A stretch of 64,000 bases of DNA from Megalopta genalis (GCF_051020955.1 NW_027476110.1:558001-622000); one strand, 5' to 3'. Counted from the first letter of the stretch, positions 25,811 to 36,000 are shown. Notes: generated by a model not told the origin, from the letters alone. Made by a program: numbers and translations.

Positions 25811-26145
25811 AGTGGGGGCGACAAAACCGTCGCCCCCGACGGCCGCTGGTGCGGCCGTCGTGAAGAGGCGGTGTGGGGTGCGGTCCCCCGCACCGCCGAA
25901 TCAAGATGATTCATGGGGGGGAGGATTAATCTCCCCCCGGGACGCGGCCGGCCACCGCTCCATCGTGGTGGCCGGCCAGGCGAGGGGGAGCTGCGGTCGT
26001 GTTCTTGAAGAGTTCCCGTGGCTCCCCCGTTAATCGCCAGCGCCCTAGGCCGCCGTGGGGATTTTAGCGGGTCGAACCCCGCACTACCCCCCCTCCGCCC
26101 TTCGGGCGGAGCGGGGGTGTCTGACCTGCAGATTTCCCCCACGTT
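25811..26145 (+). promoter_or_regulatory. 3' UTR made of consecutive GC-rich stem-loops
   Basis: Perfect or near-perfect inverted repeats follow one another: 25,814-25,837 (GGGGGCGAC arm), 25,838-25,859 (GACGGCCGC arm), 25,867-25,897 (GGCGGTG arm), 25,916-25,938 (GGGGGGAG arm), 25,946-25,977 (GGCCGGCCACC arm), 25,984-26,028 (GGGGGAGC arm) and 26,094-26,110 (TCCGCCC arm). In this clade the 3' UTR RNA is recognised by the element reverse transcriptase. A recognition or packaging role here is inference. Confidence 0.75.
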
Positions 26146-26169
26146 AAAAAAAAAAAAAAAAAAAAAAAA
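26146..26169 (+). other. poly(A) tail of the retrotransposon
   Basis: An unbroken A run from 26,146, merging with the two A residues that begin the 3' target duplication. Confidence 0.95.
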
Positions 26170-26185
26170 AAGAATGCACGATTCC
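26170..26185. repeat. 3' target-site duplication of the R1-clade element
   Basis: AAGAATGCACGATTCC, identical to 20,023-20,038. Confidence 0.93.
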
Positions 26186-29100
26186 TAGTAAATATTGAAG
26201 TGGAAATACAGAAAGCAGGAATTTGCTTGCTTGATGATTTACAGTTTTTGCCGTCAACAAAAACCGATTGGGTCAACATGGAAGTTGAGTGATGCCGTTT
26301 TCATGTCAAGATTCACGTCAGAGTTCAGCAGATATCCAGATGACTATTGCGGAAGTAACCAACAAGAAAAGTAAGACTACATTGATCTGAATTTCGACGT
26401 ACTTTTGAAGCAAGGCTTTGAGAATTGTGCAGTAATAGTACCAAGAGTCATTGAAATCTGGATCGGTAATTTTTATTTACTCGTCATTATATGCTGTTGC
26501 CTTCCATTAATTAAAAACTTGCAACCATATTTGGATAACAAGCAATACAGCTTCAGAGGATTGATTTCTACATTCAAATCCTACTGCCACTAGAGATATT
26601 GCTTTCTCGAGATCGTTGATCAATTTACTGTCTGCTTCCTATTCTGACACGATTAAATCAAATACTCTAGATTTATAAAAATCCATGTTTAAAATGTTCA
26701 AGTTGGAACATTCATTCGATGAAATTGATAATGCAGATTGTCTAGTTGTAGCAACTTTTGCGAGGACAAAACCTTGTTGTTGTCTATTAAGTAAGCTGCA
26801 AAGTTAAAAAGTAGGTGCGTCGAATCTTTTCAAGCAAACTCAAGCATTTATAGCATTGCAGAGTTAATGCAATTAATAAACTTATTTCTGAGGTTTTTCA
26901 TAGTAGTGTTATTGGTTTAAACAGAACTATGATTTATATCGGACAGTATTTATCGCAGTTATTCTTCTGAAATGGAATCGCGTTGTATATTATGTGCTCG
27001 AGTACGAACGCTGTGTATTTCGAACCTGTAATTTGGTACTATCACTCATTGTGAGACACTGCATTGGTTTAGGTTGAAGTACGGAAAAAAGACTCGGTCA
27101 GGAAAGTAATTTTTCATTCTTATTGGAGGTTTTGTAAACGTTTTTAAAAAAGACAGAAATTGTAAATATTTATTGTTTACATAACAGTGCAATACATTTC
27201 TCGCAATATTTTGGGTCGTAACATTCCAATTTCAAAAAATCCTTCTCGCTAACATTGTTTTTATGTGAAATGAAGTCATTTGCATAATTTGGGCTTGATC
27301 GAGTTTCGGAGATGCGTTCGAGACTAGTTTCGGAATGACAATATCTTTTTCAGTAAACTTGACAATTTAGAATTTGACGAACGTCATCAATTAAATTGTT
27401 AGAATATTCAAAAATCTTATTTCTCTATAATCATAAACAAATTATTTTTGATGATATAATTAAATAAGTCAATGCGGGTGAACACCTGGGGCGAATTTTA
27501 CTTCTGTATTCTATCGTATTCTGTAGATGCTATTTTTATCGCTGGTATACAGGGTTTCTCAAAATAATGTTACTTGAATTGACCTCAGGAACCCTCCATT
27601 TCCGCAAGTAACATAATTTTGGGACACCCTCTATATGGTGTCAGAATGTTCACTTTACTGTACACTAGAGGTAAGCAGGGATCTGAGATTTCAGGTTAGA
27701 GTCGGGTCGAAAATTTTCTTTGAGTTTGGGTCAGAACCCGAAACTTTGAGTCCCGAAATGTTCAGAAATATAGTGTATATTACATATTACATGTTACTCG
27801 TGAACTCGCCATGAAATCTATATAGCGGGGCAGTGTCCTTCGGGAGCCGGTTTTGCAAGTAGCGCCTTGCTTCTAGGCTCCTGGTGAAACGCTGACGAGT
27901 GGTTTTTTTTGGTTTATGCTGTGATGTTGGATCCGTTGCTGCCTGTAATCCAGACTTATCAAGTGAATTACGTGATTGTGGGTACCTGCAGGATGTAAAA
28001 AATTCATTTTAATGAGTGACTGAAGGAGAAAAATTTGCAAAAAAACTCCGGCTTGAGAGGATGCCGTTGAATAATATGGTGAATAATATGATTATATTGT
28101 TACGGTGACTTGTCCAAATCAAGTCGCTGTAATGTGAAACTGCCCTGTTGTGAACAACTCCTTAAAAAATAATAGAAGATAGGTGTTGCCACGGAAGAGT
28201 GTTACCAACGGACAATCGGAGAGTCGAAGTCGGACCGTCGAACGAGCAACATTTCAAATTGAAAGACCTGAAATATAATCGTATCGAGTTGTATTATAGT
28301 TTATATTCTTTATTGTAAATGTATATAAAATGCCGCGACGCGAGAGAAACGGAGAGACTCGCAACAATATGATACGTAGAGGATAGGTGTGGAGAGGAAA
28401 GGAGGGTAGGGTGAGTCAGCGATGAGGAAGTGGGGTTGTTGGATTGAGTGAGTAGTGGTGTATTACCATTTGTTGCTTTGGGTGTGATGGGGTCAAGTCA
28501 AGTTGAATTAGGATTGTACGTGGAAAAGTGCTGAGAGTTGGAGTTAACTATTTGTGTTAAGGCTCAAGAATTGGTAGGTTTCAAGATTATTGGAGTTGGG
28601 TGGAAGGGAGGGAAAGAGGAGTTCGTTGTTATGATTGTTGTACTTTGTTGAGCTTGTAGCTCCTGTAGTGGTTGTTGCTCTAGATGACGTGGAGAACTTC
28701 AACGTTGAGTGTTCTGTTGAGCAGAGGGAGTGTACAAGATCTGTGTGTATGGGCTATAATTGCCGCAGTTTGTTGGTTAAAGTTGCTTGAGATGCGTCAG
28801 GGACGGAGGTAAATGAAATGTAATTATTGGACGTGCGAATTGTAAAAAGAGATAATAGGAGTGCAATGCATGCAACCGCGCAGGAACATTTGCTATGTTA
28901 CGAGCCGAGGGCCAGGCAGCTTTGCGTGGTCAGAGGTTCGATGCGATTGGGATTTTTTATAAGGGAGATTGCGTGGACCAGCCGATGCTTCTTTCAGCAC
29001 GGATGGCTACCTAGTAATCAGGATAGGATTTGGATAAATTGGATAGGATGAATAGAATAGATGATAGAATAGAATAGAATAGAGTAGTATGCCTCGTAAC

Positions 29101-29552
29101 TTTTGCAAGAAAATTGAAGATACACCTCGAGTAGTTGTTTATTGGTTAAATATTTGTATATTATTAAATAATTAATAAAATATCATAAGTTAATTATATT
29201 TAAGAATAATGTTAAGATGTAAAGATTTATAAATTTAGATTACTTCTTTTGAAGTAGAATTGTTAATTAATCTATGAATATATAAAGATATTTATTAAAT
29301 ATTAATTATTTGTTTAATGGATCCATTTAAATATATCTATGAGGACAGATAATATTTCTAAATTTATAGTTGATCTATTAAAAATATATATTAATAAATT
29401 TAATAATCCTGTGATTTATATTTTATAAATTTATAATATATATTATATAATTCTCTAATTACAGTTAATTAATAAAATATTTGAATAAAATATAGATATT
29501 AATATATATTATAATAAAACGTAAATATATATTTAAATATGTATTTATTATA
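26186..29552. other. intergenic DNA, no recognised gene
   Basis: No gene is supported. 28,370-28,760 is strongly G-rich on the plus strand (many GGAGAGG/GGTGTGG/GTTG words) with few C, unlike its surroundings. 29,050-29,090 contains a GAATA pentamer run. 29,100-29,540 is extremely AT-rich. Confidence 0.5.
27550..27631. mobile_element. 82-bp TA-flanked MITE
   Basis: CAGGGTTTCTCAAAATAATG TTACTTG at the left is almost the reverse complement of the right end (CAAGTAACATAATTTTGGGA CACCCTC), giving about 27-bp inverted repeats around a 28-bp centre. It is flanked by TA on both sides (27,548-27,549 and 27,632-27,633). The CAGGGT ends resemble those of the larger foldback element at 38,959. Confidence 0.7.
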
Positions 29553-30083
29553 CAGGTTGTCCCAAAAATGTCTCGCAATACGGAAATGTGGGGTAGCTGA
29601 GAACATTCTAAGTAACTTTTTCCTTCGCGAAAATGCAATCTGCAGCTTTGTTTACGAGTTATTAACGAAAAACACTGACCAATGGGAGGTGACGGCGCGA
29701 AGTTCGAGAGCCCGGAGCACGAGACTTTGACAGAAGGTCCGGACGGACTCGAGCCGCGTTCGAAGTACTGAACAAGTCACGAAGCGTGAACTTTCCGGAT
29801 TTTTTTTTACTATGTGAAAGTGATATTTTTAAACAAAGAGCTGGTCATCTTTATTTTAGAACGTCTGAATAATATTTACCATTTTAATTTTCTAGTGTGC
29901 ATGACACCTCATGTGTACCATATGAAATTTTTATGCAAGGTGTACAGTGAAGATTAACAAAGTTCGTAAATGATATTTTAATTTAAATAATTCCGTGTCC
30001 GAACAGAACTCAACGAATGATTTGCAAAGCTGATTTAATAATAAATAATCGCATTAAGAGACGTAAAGGATTTGTTTATTAGA
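29553..30083. mobile_element. single arm of the CAGGG foldback transposon family
   Basis: From CAGGTTGTCCC after a TA, this 530-bp stretch matches one arm of the palindromic element at 38,959-40,862. Shared blocks include TTTGTTTACGAGTTATTAAC, CGGACTCGAGCCGCGTTCGA and GCATGACACCTC. It breaks off near TTTATTAGA, where a Polinton integrase fossil begins, so it appears to have inserted into or joined that fossil. Confidence 0.7.
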
Positions 30084-30609
30084 TCGATTTATTATCGATT
30101 ATCGTGAGAATGTATCGATGTCCTCTATTGTCTCTAGCATATCGTTGAACCTCGACGATGTCGGCTTGCCAGAGATTGTTACGTAAAGCAATACCAAGAA
30201 GTATAAAAAAAGAAGGAGTTGAGCCGTTGCCCAACTCTCTAACTTTTTATTACAAATAATACAAGTTTTATACGATTTACAATAGTTTATACCGAGTACA
30301 ATAGTTCCGTAGCTGGTGGAGGATTCGTCAAGGCTGAGGTTTGGGGCGTTGGAGACTGGTATTTATATCGGTCTTTGTCAGAGGTTGGTGCTTCCAGAAC
30401 ATTCGGCGACGGGGCCATGTGCAGGATCTTGGGTGGGTTATCTTCCGGATGACGTAGTGTCTGTGTGTAACATGAGAATGTATTAAGGCCCTTACAAGAT
30501 CGTCGAGTCCTCGCACGATCACTCGCCTGCGCAGGAAGAAACGCCTCGCCGGAGCATGCATTTCGTTCACCAACTTTACTTTATCATCGCTCATGATTAC
30601 CACTGACAC
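30084..30609 (-). pseudogene. Polinton/Maverick integrase N-terminal fossil, split by a solo LTR
   Basis: On the minus strand from 30,609 a frame opens MSVVIMSDDKVKLVNEMHAP and then RRRVIVRGLDD, and is interrupted by a 320-bp LTR. Beyond the LTR (30,172 downward) it resumes with LWQADIVEVQRYARDN and YILTIID before running into an unrelated transposon arm. This is the start of the retroviral-type (rve) integrase of Polintons, including the first catalytic Asp in WQAD. The remaining catalytic residues are lost. It lies at the edge of the Polinton gene cluster that follows. Confidence 0.75.
30177..30496 (-). mobile_element. solo LTR (320 bp), 4-bp AGAT target duplication
   Basis: Read on the minus strand it begins TGTAAGGGCC and ends ACGTAACA. 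It contains GATATAAATACC as a probable TATA box and AATAAA. The flanks are AGAT at 30,173-30,176 and 30,497-30,500. A 4-bp duplication favours a gypsy-type origin. It lies inside the integrase fossil, and the integrase frame is continuous when the LTR and one AGAT are ignored. Confidence 0.8.
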
Positions 30610-30727
30610 CTCTCTCTCTCTCTCTCTCTTGCTTTATCAGGTTCGCGGTCGCTTCAAAACGAAAGATGAACGAATTCTTCGTTTTACTTTATGCTACCGA
30701 GGTTTCTCGGTTCAATCATTATCTTCT
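30610..30727. repeat. short spacer with (TC)n run
   Basis: A TC dinucleotide run at 30,610-30,630 lies between the integrase start and the end of the next minus-strand gene. Confidence 0.6.
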
Positions 30728-32092
30728 TCATCTATGTTTCAACTCAATATATGAAAATCTATCGTTGCAATTTTCGTCCACAGATATCGCTTGATTGGTT
30801 TCGCAGCAATTCCAACGAATACTCGTTCTATCGAACCACCTGTTAAATTTATCAATAGGCATTTCATTCATTACTGCAGTAACGAGTATCGAACGATTTA
30901 ATTTATAATCAATCCGACTTTTTCGAAGTTCTTCGATTGCAGATATTATTTCGTTGTCGTGACCAGTGGGCCCGGCATTATTCGATGCCATCAGCAATTT
31001 CAAACGATCCACCAGCTTGTTCGGATCGTCCCAATGCACGTAATCGATCGGATTGTTGGTTACACGCATCATCGTTGGAATTTGTATACCCTTTCCGCGC
31101 AACGTCGAAAACATTGGTCCTATGATAGTTTTGTACTATTAACCCTTATTCCCCATTATCTGGTTACGTCGCTGATGCGCGAGCATAGCGATGAGAATGT
31201 TACTGTAAATATTCTTATCGACCTCGATGTACAGGTTTTCGTCGGGTATTCTTTTAAATATCAATTCGTAGAGACCTGGAGTTCCCTCGTACCTAATTTT
31301 ATTGATAACGATATCGTCGTTGCTTTCAACATCAAACGTGGTGTTTCCAAGTATCAGTTTGTCATTGTGAAAATACACTCCGTATACGTTGTCCAAATTT
31401 TTCGGTGGTCCACTAAAGAAATTGCGCAAGTATTTGCTTGCTAAAGGTCCAAGATTGTTGAACAAATGTTCGTATTCGTCGCGGTGCGTTTCAGGACTTT
31501 TCAAAATGTTTCGCACCGATAATTCCAACGATGCTGTGGCCATTGGAGACGATTCGAAAGCTTTCTCCTGTTGCGCCGAAAGTATCGTAGGTATCGGTTC
31601 GAGCGCCTTATTGCCACCCGCGTCGTTATCGTCACTGTTGCCACTGTCGTTGTCGCCGTCGTCGTCGTACAACACATAGTCGATGTCATCGTTGGTAGGA
31701 ACAGAGGAATATATTTTCTTTTTCTTCTTCAAATGCATCCTTGGCGTTAAAGCTGCTTCGTCATGCTTCCTCTTCTTCCATTCTCTTTCCACCTTCTTGG
31801 TAGAGAGCAGCGACTGCGTTTGTGGATCCGACGGCCGATCCACAATCGGCGTATTATCGTTCGCTTCCGTAACTGTATTTTGAACCAGCTGTTTCAACGG
31901 CTCCACGATCGGACATAAATTCATCTCAATGTTCAACTCCGTATCCATTTTCCCAACCTTCAGGGCTAAACTCTTTTTACGTATGACGTCACTGGTGTTG
32001 GCTATTTCTTTGGTTATCGCGGCTCGCCGGTTTTCCTTAGACCGACGCATATCGAGCGGTACGATGCGACTCCGACGACTCTTGCTGTCCAA
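30728..32092 (-). pseudogene. Polinton-associated protein of unknown function (DUF8207-type), two stops
   Basis: A minus-strand frame of 317 residues starts at 32,092 (MDSKSRRSRIVPLDMRRSKE). It has a helical charged N-terminus, an Asp/Asn-rich acidic linker (near residues 145-165), then a conserved C-terminal block: GPLASKYL, NVYGVYFHNDKLILGN and YEGTPGLYELIFK. That block is the hallmark of an arthropod family of uncharacterised proteins found in Polinton-like elements. The frame meets two consecutive stops (TAA TAG) at 31,136-31,141 and continues in the same frame from 31,135 as YKTIIGPMFSTLRGKGIQ and further. It is therefore a full-length-like gene inactivated by point changes. Function is unknown. 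Confidence 0.75.
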
Positions 32093-32123
32093 ATGAGCCC
32101 CCGATCACAGCACGACGAATTCG

Positions 32124-32753
32124 TTAAATCCGCGCCAGTGACGACCACGATTCGCAGGACTGTCGTTGTCGATTACAAGGAATCCATACTTGTTTCGCTA
32201 ACACCTCGTACAAAGTGCGTTGAAAGTTTCGAACGACATATCTGTATTCACATGATCCTGATGAACGTGTCGCAGATTCGTGACATCTTGATTGAATAGA
32301 ACCACCAGATTCGCATTGTTGCGAATCAAATGTTTGGATATTCTCGCGTACGATTGCGACAGATAGAAACAATCGACGTGCGAATGTCTGCCTATCGCGA
32401 AATATTCTCTCATGACATCGCGTTGTCCGAGTAGGCAAAATAACCTACTTCCCCCACGGACGAGAGCAAGTTGCTCAAGTATTGATACTGTGGTTAACGC
32501 AGCGATTTCGAATACACGTACACGTTTGCGAATCGCAGCCAATTCGGACTTTCCAACAGACTAATCATAACATTCGTTTTACCACATCCTCACGGGTCGC
32601 TTATTACGCACCTTACAGTACTATGTCGTGGTCGTCGAACGTGCGGCAGATCGGAACCTGGATATTCAAGGACTGTCGTACGAAACTGTAGATATCAGTC
32701 TCCCCGTATTCCAATGATAGATCGCATCTCCATGTAAATTGACGTGCGTACAT
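32124..32753 (-). pseudogene. Polinton packaging ATPase (FtsK/HerA type), decayed copy A
   Basis: Starting at 32,753 on the minus strand, the N-terminus matches copy B (58,224-58,569). The Walker A region reads S-D-P-stop-G-C-G-K-T-N-V: the serine codon seen in copy B has become TGA. After GEVGY a deletion removes the middle of the protein, including the Walker B region. The frame then gives MREYFAIGRHSHVDCFYLSQ and FNQDVTNLRHVHQDHVN, the C-terminal part. Such ATPases drive genome packaging into the capsid. It is divergently oriented to the capsid-associated and protease genes, with a repeat-bearing spacer between. Confidence 0.75.
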
Positions 32754-32920
32754 TTTTTTCTTTTTTCATAATCAACAGAAAAATAAAACAAACCTTGGCA
32801 TAACAGCTCCATATACCATTTACAGACTGGTAAAAACAACTCTGTATACCGTTACACACTGGTAAAAACAGCTCTCTATACCGTTACAGACTGGTAAAAA
32901 CAGCTCTGATGAGATTAGGT
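32754..32920. promoter_or_regulatory. divergent intergenic spacer with three 32-bp repeats (copy A)
   Basis: Three near-identical units built on TACCGTTACAGACTGGTAAA followed by AACAGCTCTG. The GGTAAAA word recurs about every 32 bp (32,829, 32,861, 32,893). The spacer separates the minus-strand ATPase from the plus-strand small capsid-associated gene and recurs in copy B. A bidirectional promoter role is inferred. Confidence 0.55.
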
Positions 32921-33249
32921 ATGGGTCTGAAGAAAAACAGGAAGAAGGAGGAGGACCGACGAACGGTCAAAGGAAAGAGAAAGAAGGTAGAAACAGTATC
33001 GAAAGAATTCTACCGATCGCCAAACGAGGCGGTTTTCTACCGCTGTTGTTACCCGCTTTGGGAGATTTGGAAGCGTTGACAGATGGCGCTGCTGGGGTGA
33101 TCAAAACAATAAACGATGCGAAAACTGCGAAGAAACAAATGGAAGAAGCGCGACGACACAATCGCGCTATAGAGGGTCGCGGAGTGTATCTCGCGCCGTA
33201 CAAACGTGGAAAAGGAATGAAGAAGAAAAAAAAAGTCAAAAGAAAGTAA
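32921..33249 (+). pseudogene. small basic capsid-associated protein (pX-like), frameshifted, copy A
   Basis: From ATG at 32,921 (MGLKKNRKKEEDRR) a Lys/Arg-rich N-terminus continues. After a frame change near 33,000-33,010 it gives a short hydrophobic Leu/Ala/Gly stretch (LPLLPALGDLEALTDGAAG), a helix (DAKTAKKQMEEARRHNR) and the conserved tail GRGVYLAPYKRGKG before a poly-Lys end. Proteins with this tail sit next to the protease in insect Polinton/adintovirus-like elements and are compared to the adenoviral core/cement polypeptides. The role is known only by that comparison. Confidence 0.65.
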
Positions 33250-33277
33250 AGAAGATAACTCGACGACGGACGTTGAA

Positions 33278-33591
33278 TTGAAAATCGCCTGTAAAAAATT
33301 ACCGCATTATCGCGGAGTTTTCATGCGCGATGAAATGCCGAAACAAATATGGGTAAATGAACGAGGAATAGTGAATCTGGATAGCGGTCATGGTTCAGGA
33401 ACGCACTGGGTCGCGTATATAAAGCATGATTCGCAAGTCAGTTACTTCGATAGTTTTGGAGATCTTCGACCACCGATCGAATTAATTCGTTATTTCCGAC
33501 CATCACGTACAATCACAAGATTTATCAAAGTTACAACGAAAGCGTGTGCGGGCAGTTGTGTGAGAAATTTCTGCGAGGAACTCTAATATAG
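33278..33591 (+). pseudogene. adenain-type cysteine protease, copy A, frameshifted before the catalytic Cys
   Basis: The frame from about 33,278 gives GVFMRDEMPKQIWVNERG, the catalytic-His block GTHWVAYIK and the acidic block SYFDSFGDLRPP, in the order of adenovirus maturation proteases. The catalytic Cys motif C-G-Q-L-C is present at 33,546-33,560 but in the +1 frame, with the natural stop TAG at 33,589-33,591. The frame change lies near 33,500-33,512 and occurs at the same place in copy B, so it predates the duplication. These proteases cleave capsid precursors during maturation. Confidence 0.82.
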
Positions 33592-33603
33592 TCCGTCGCA
33601 AGA

Positions 33604-34774
33604 ATGTCATACACGTTCACGTTATCGGGAAGAAGTAGCGTGTTATCATCCAAGTACTTCCCGCCTATAGATCTCAACAATGCCGATTACGAACTGGGCC
33701 TGCTCGATTTGCAACCTTATTACACGATACCAAACATCAGTTTAAATATCGGTATTGGGATTATGGCTTGGATTATTTTTCAAATAAATCTGATATTAAT
33801 TCTTTTCCTTAAAAAGCTTTATTTTTACTTTTATTTGAGAGAAGGTATATGTACGAACTGACTGAGCGAACAAAATCAACTGAGAGACCGACAACTGAAA
33901 ATCGCCTGCTTATATTCCTTTTTTGATATGGTCTTCTCCACCAATCAGAGACGGTCATTCATCGCGTTTTACATTGTATACGCGGTACTGGGATCACTAA
34001 CGGTCAGAGCACGGTGTGTTCTAACGACACCGGCGATGGTATATGGCGGTATCTTTGATATACAGTTTACATCACCGTCGGTGCGTGTTGACGGAACCGG
34101 CGGAAACGTAATCTGATATTTTCGAATCTCAGTCCTAAGTAAACTATAGATTAATTTTTGTCCGAGGCTAAAGTTTCTTTTTAAACAATCGGAAACAATA
34201 AATTCTATTTCGGCGACGAGGGTAAGGAGATAATCATCCCGGACGGCTCGTACGAACTGGAGGCGATCAACGCTTACTTGAGGCGTGAGATGAGCGCGCG
34301 GTATCCTTCTCCAGCCAAAGATAACAACAATGTAGAATATCCGCTGATCCTACGAGCGATCAACAACACTATGAAAAGCGAAATTAAAAGCGCATGTAAG
34401 ATAGATTTTACGAAACCTTACACCGTTGGTCCAATCCTAGGATTCTCTAGGAAACGCATTCTATCACCGAACACGTGGCATGTATCGCACACTTCCGTGA
34501 ATATCATTAACACGAATATTATTCGAATAGAATGCAACGTAACCACCGGTTCGTACGATAACGGTAAACTGATTCACACGATACATGAATTCACGCCTAA
34601 CATGTCGCCGGGGTATAAAATATCGGAAACACCGGCACGAGTCATTTACCTTCCGATCGTTACACGATCAATGGACGATTTAACGATTTGCATCGTGGAC
34701 CAGTCTGGACGTTTGATTGATTTTCGAAACGAAGAAATCACGGTACGGCTGCACGTTCGTCGCACCGTCTCATA
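33604..34774 (+). pseudogene. penton-like minor capsid protein, split by a copia solo LTR
   Basis: The first part (33,604-33,752) starts MSYTFTLSGRSSVLSSKYFP and continues to PYYTIPNISLNIG. The reading resumes at 34,193 with FYFGDEGKEIIIPDGSYELE and runs to the stop at 34,773-34,775, with VEYPLILRAINNTMKSEIK and RVIYLPIVTRSMDDL on the way. Between them lies a 435-bp LTR flanked by ATCGG duplications; ignoring it and one ATCGG restores continuity. Total coding length is about 245 codons, fitting a single-jelly-roll penton of Polintons. It is otherwise well preserved. The assignment rests on family resemblance and its position beside the protease and major capsid gene. Confidence 0.72.
33753..34187 (-). 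mobile_element. copia-type solo LTR (435 bp) inside the penton-like gene
   Basis: Minus-strand orientation, TGTTTAAAAAG ... CATAATCCCAATA, flanked by ATCGG at 33,748-33,752 and 34,188-34,192. It is nearly identical to 59,573-60,006, which sits at the corresponding base of copy B with the same left ATCGG. No internal region remains. Confidence 0.9.
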
Positions 34775-34971
34775 ACCTTGATATAGCCGTTATGTTAATT
34801 CATAATAATAATAATACGATATCGAATACGTCAAACATAAAAAACGGCGCGCCGTTTTGAAATAACAACAACAATAAGGAGAAGAAGAAGACGAGGAAAC
34901 TAACAGAAAGGTGGAATATCTGCGATCTTTGGGACTCATCGTTACCAAGTAATCGAACTCGCTTCACCGCC
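34775..34971. other. spacer between the penton-like and hexon-like genes
   Basis: AT-rich start with ATAATAATAAT, then purine-rich AAGAAGAAG. No coding signal. Confidence 0.5.
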
Positions 34972-35852
34972 ATGTCCGACGACATTTTGAACATCTCTGA
35001 GGCACCAATCTTCGACAATCGAATAACTACGATCGACCTGCACACCTACAATCCGTACGCCAACACAACGTTTGGAAACAGCGATGAGATAAGAATACCC
35101 ATTTCTATACGTGGAGGGAAGACTCAGCCTACCGGGAGGATCGACCAACGTCACGGTGGCTCTAGAGAACAATGCGGTAGCGTTTATTTTCGACGAGATA
35201 CATTACGAACTGATCGGAGTGGAAATCGATCGGTCCAGAAATCCCGGTACAACGACGACCTTGAAGAATACATCAGTCTAAACATTACGAAGAGCAACGC
35301 GCTGTCCAACGCGGGCTGGATATACAGAAACTCTCACCGCAACGCCTACGAATTTGCTAGATTTCAACTTTTGCGTGCCTATGAACACATTGCTAGGCTT
35401 CTGCGAAGATTACAAACGCGTTGTAATAAATGCTCGGCACGGATTGATTTTGATTCGCGCGCGCAACGACGCTAACGTGTTACGAAGCTGGTCTGACAAT
35501 GCGAAACCTGTCCTGGATTTGCATAAAATTCAATGGAGAATGCCGCACGTCGCTTTGGATGAAATACACAAGTTGTCGATGCTGCGTATTCTTGAGAGCG
35601 AAAGATCGATCAGCACGAGTTTCCATTGGTGGTAACTGTACAAATATCCGATGCTGCAAACAACCACGAAGCACAAAAACCGCGGTACGTGACATTCGCG
35701 TTACAAATCGAAAGGAAAAACGATTTAAAGAAAAACTCTACCCAATTCGATTCGTGCTTATTATCCAATATTCGACTTTACTTGAACTCGGAAATGTATC
35801 CCTATTTTCGATTGATGCGTATGCTTTTACACAGCAAATTTACAAATTAAAA
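34972..35852 (+). pseudogene. hexon-like (double jelly-roll) major capsid protein, fragmented
   Basis: ATG at 34,972 opens MSDDILNISEAPIFDNR and continues TYNPYANTTFGNSDEIRIPI. After a deletion and frame changes come VALENNAVAFIFDEIHYELI with GVEIDRSRNPGTT (35,150-35,260), FNFCVPMNTLLGFCEDYKRV and LDLHKIQWRMPHVALDEI (35,360-35,570). The end pieces LESERSISTSFHWW and LSNIRLYLNSEMYPYF run to about 35,850. These blocks in this order mark the major capsid protein of insect Polinton/adintovirus-like elements. It is broken in at least four places and cannot be expressed whole. Confidence 0.72.
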
Positions 35853-36000
35853 AATATTTTAAACTTTGTATTACATTTTTTTTATTCATCGTTGACGCCA
35901 CCACCCTCGTTGTCGTCGTCATCGTTGATGGACAAAACGGACATTGCGCGCTAAACATATATTATAATCAAGCGTTTTTTAAAATAAATTTTTAATTTCA
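35853..36000. other. convergent spacer
   Basis: AT-rich, with a GTCGTCGTCATCG run. It lies between the plus-strand capsid gene and the minus-strand genes that follow. No feature seen. Confidence 0.5.

Larger units (their letters stand above)
20039..26169 (+). mobile_element. full-length R1-clade non-LTR retrotransposon, about 6.1 kb
   Basis: The element lies between perfect 16-bp target duplications. It has a GC-rich 5' leader (20,039-20,464, starting with a C run and CCGCTACCTTGTCGTGGTGG), a Gag-like ORF1, ORF2 with AP-type endonuclease, reverse transcriptase and a CCHC tail, a structured 3' UTR and 24-26 A residues at the end. Its base composition contrasts sharply with the AT-rich surroundings. 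Many R1-clade elements are site-specific for rDNA or telomeric repeats, but this one sits in unique-looking AT-rich DNA. Two frame breaks (see ORF1 and ORF2) mean this copy is probably not autonomous. Confidence 0.93.

Noticed and set aside
20039..26169. rDNA-resident R1/R2 insertion
   Set aside because: Neither flank resembles 28S rRNA sequence; both are AT-rich and carry a simple 16-bp duplication.
33753..34187. 62-codon frame inside the 435-bp insertion as a gene
   Set aside because: The frame lies wholly within the solo LTR and recurs in the other LTR copies. It is not a coding feature.
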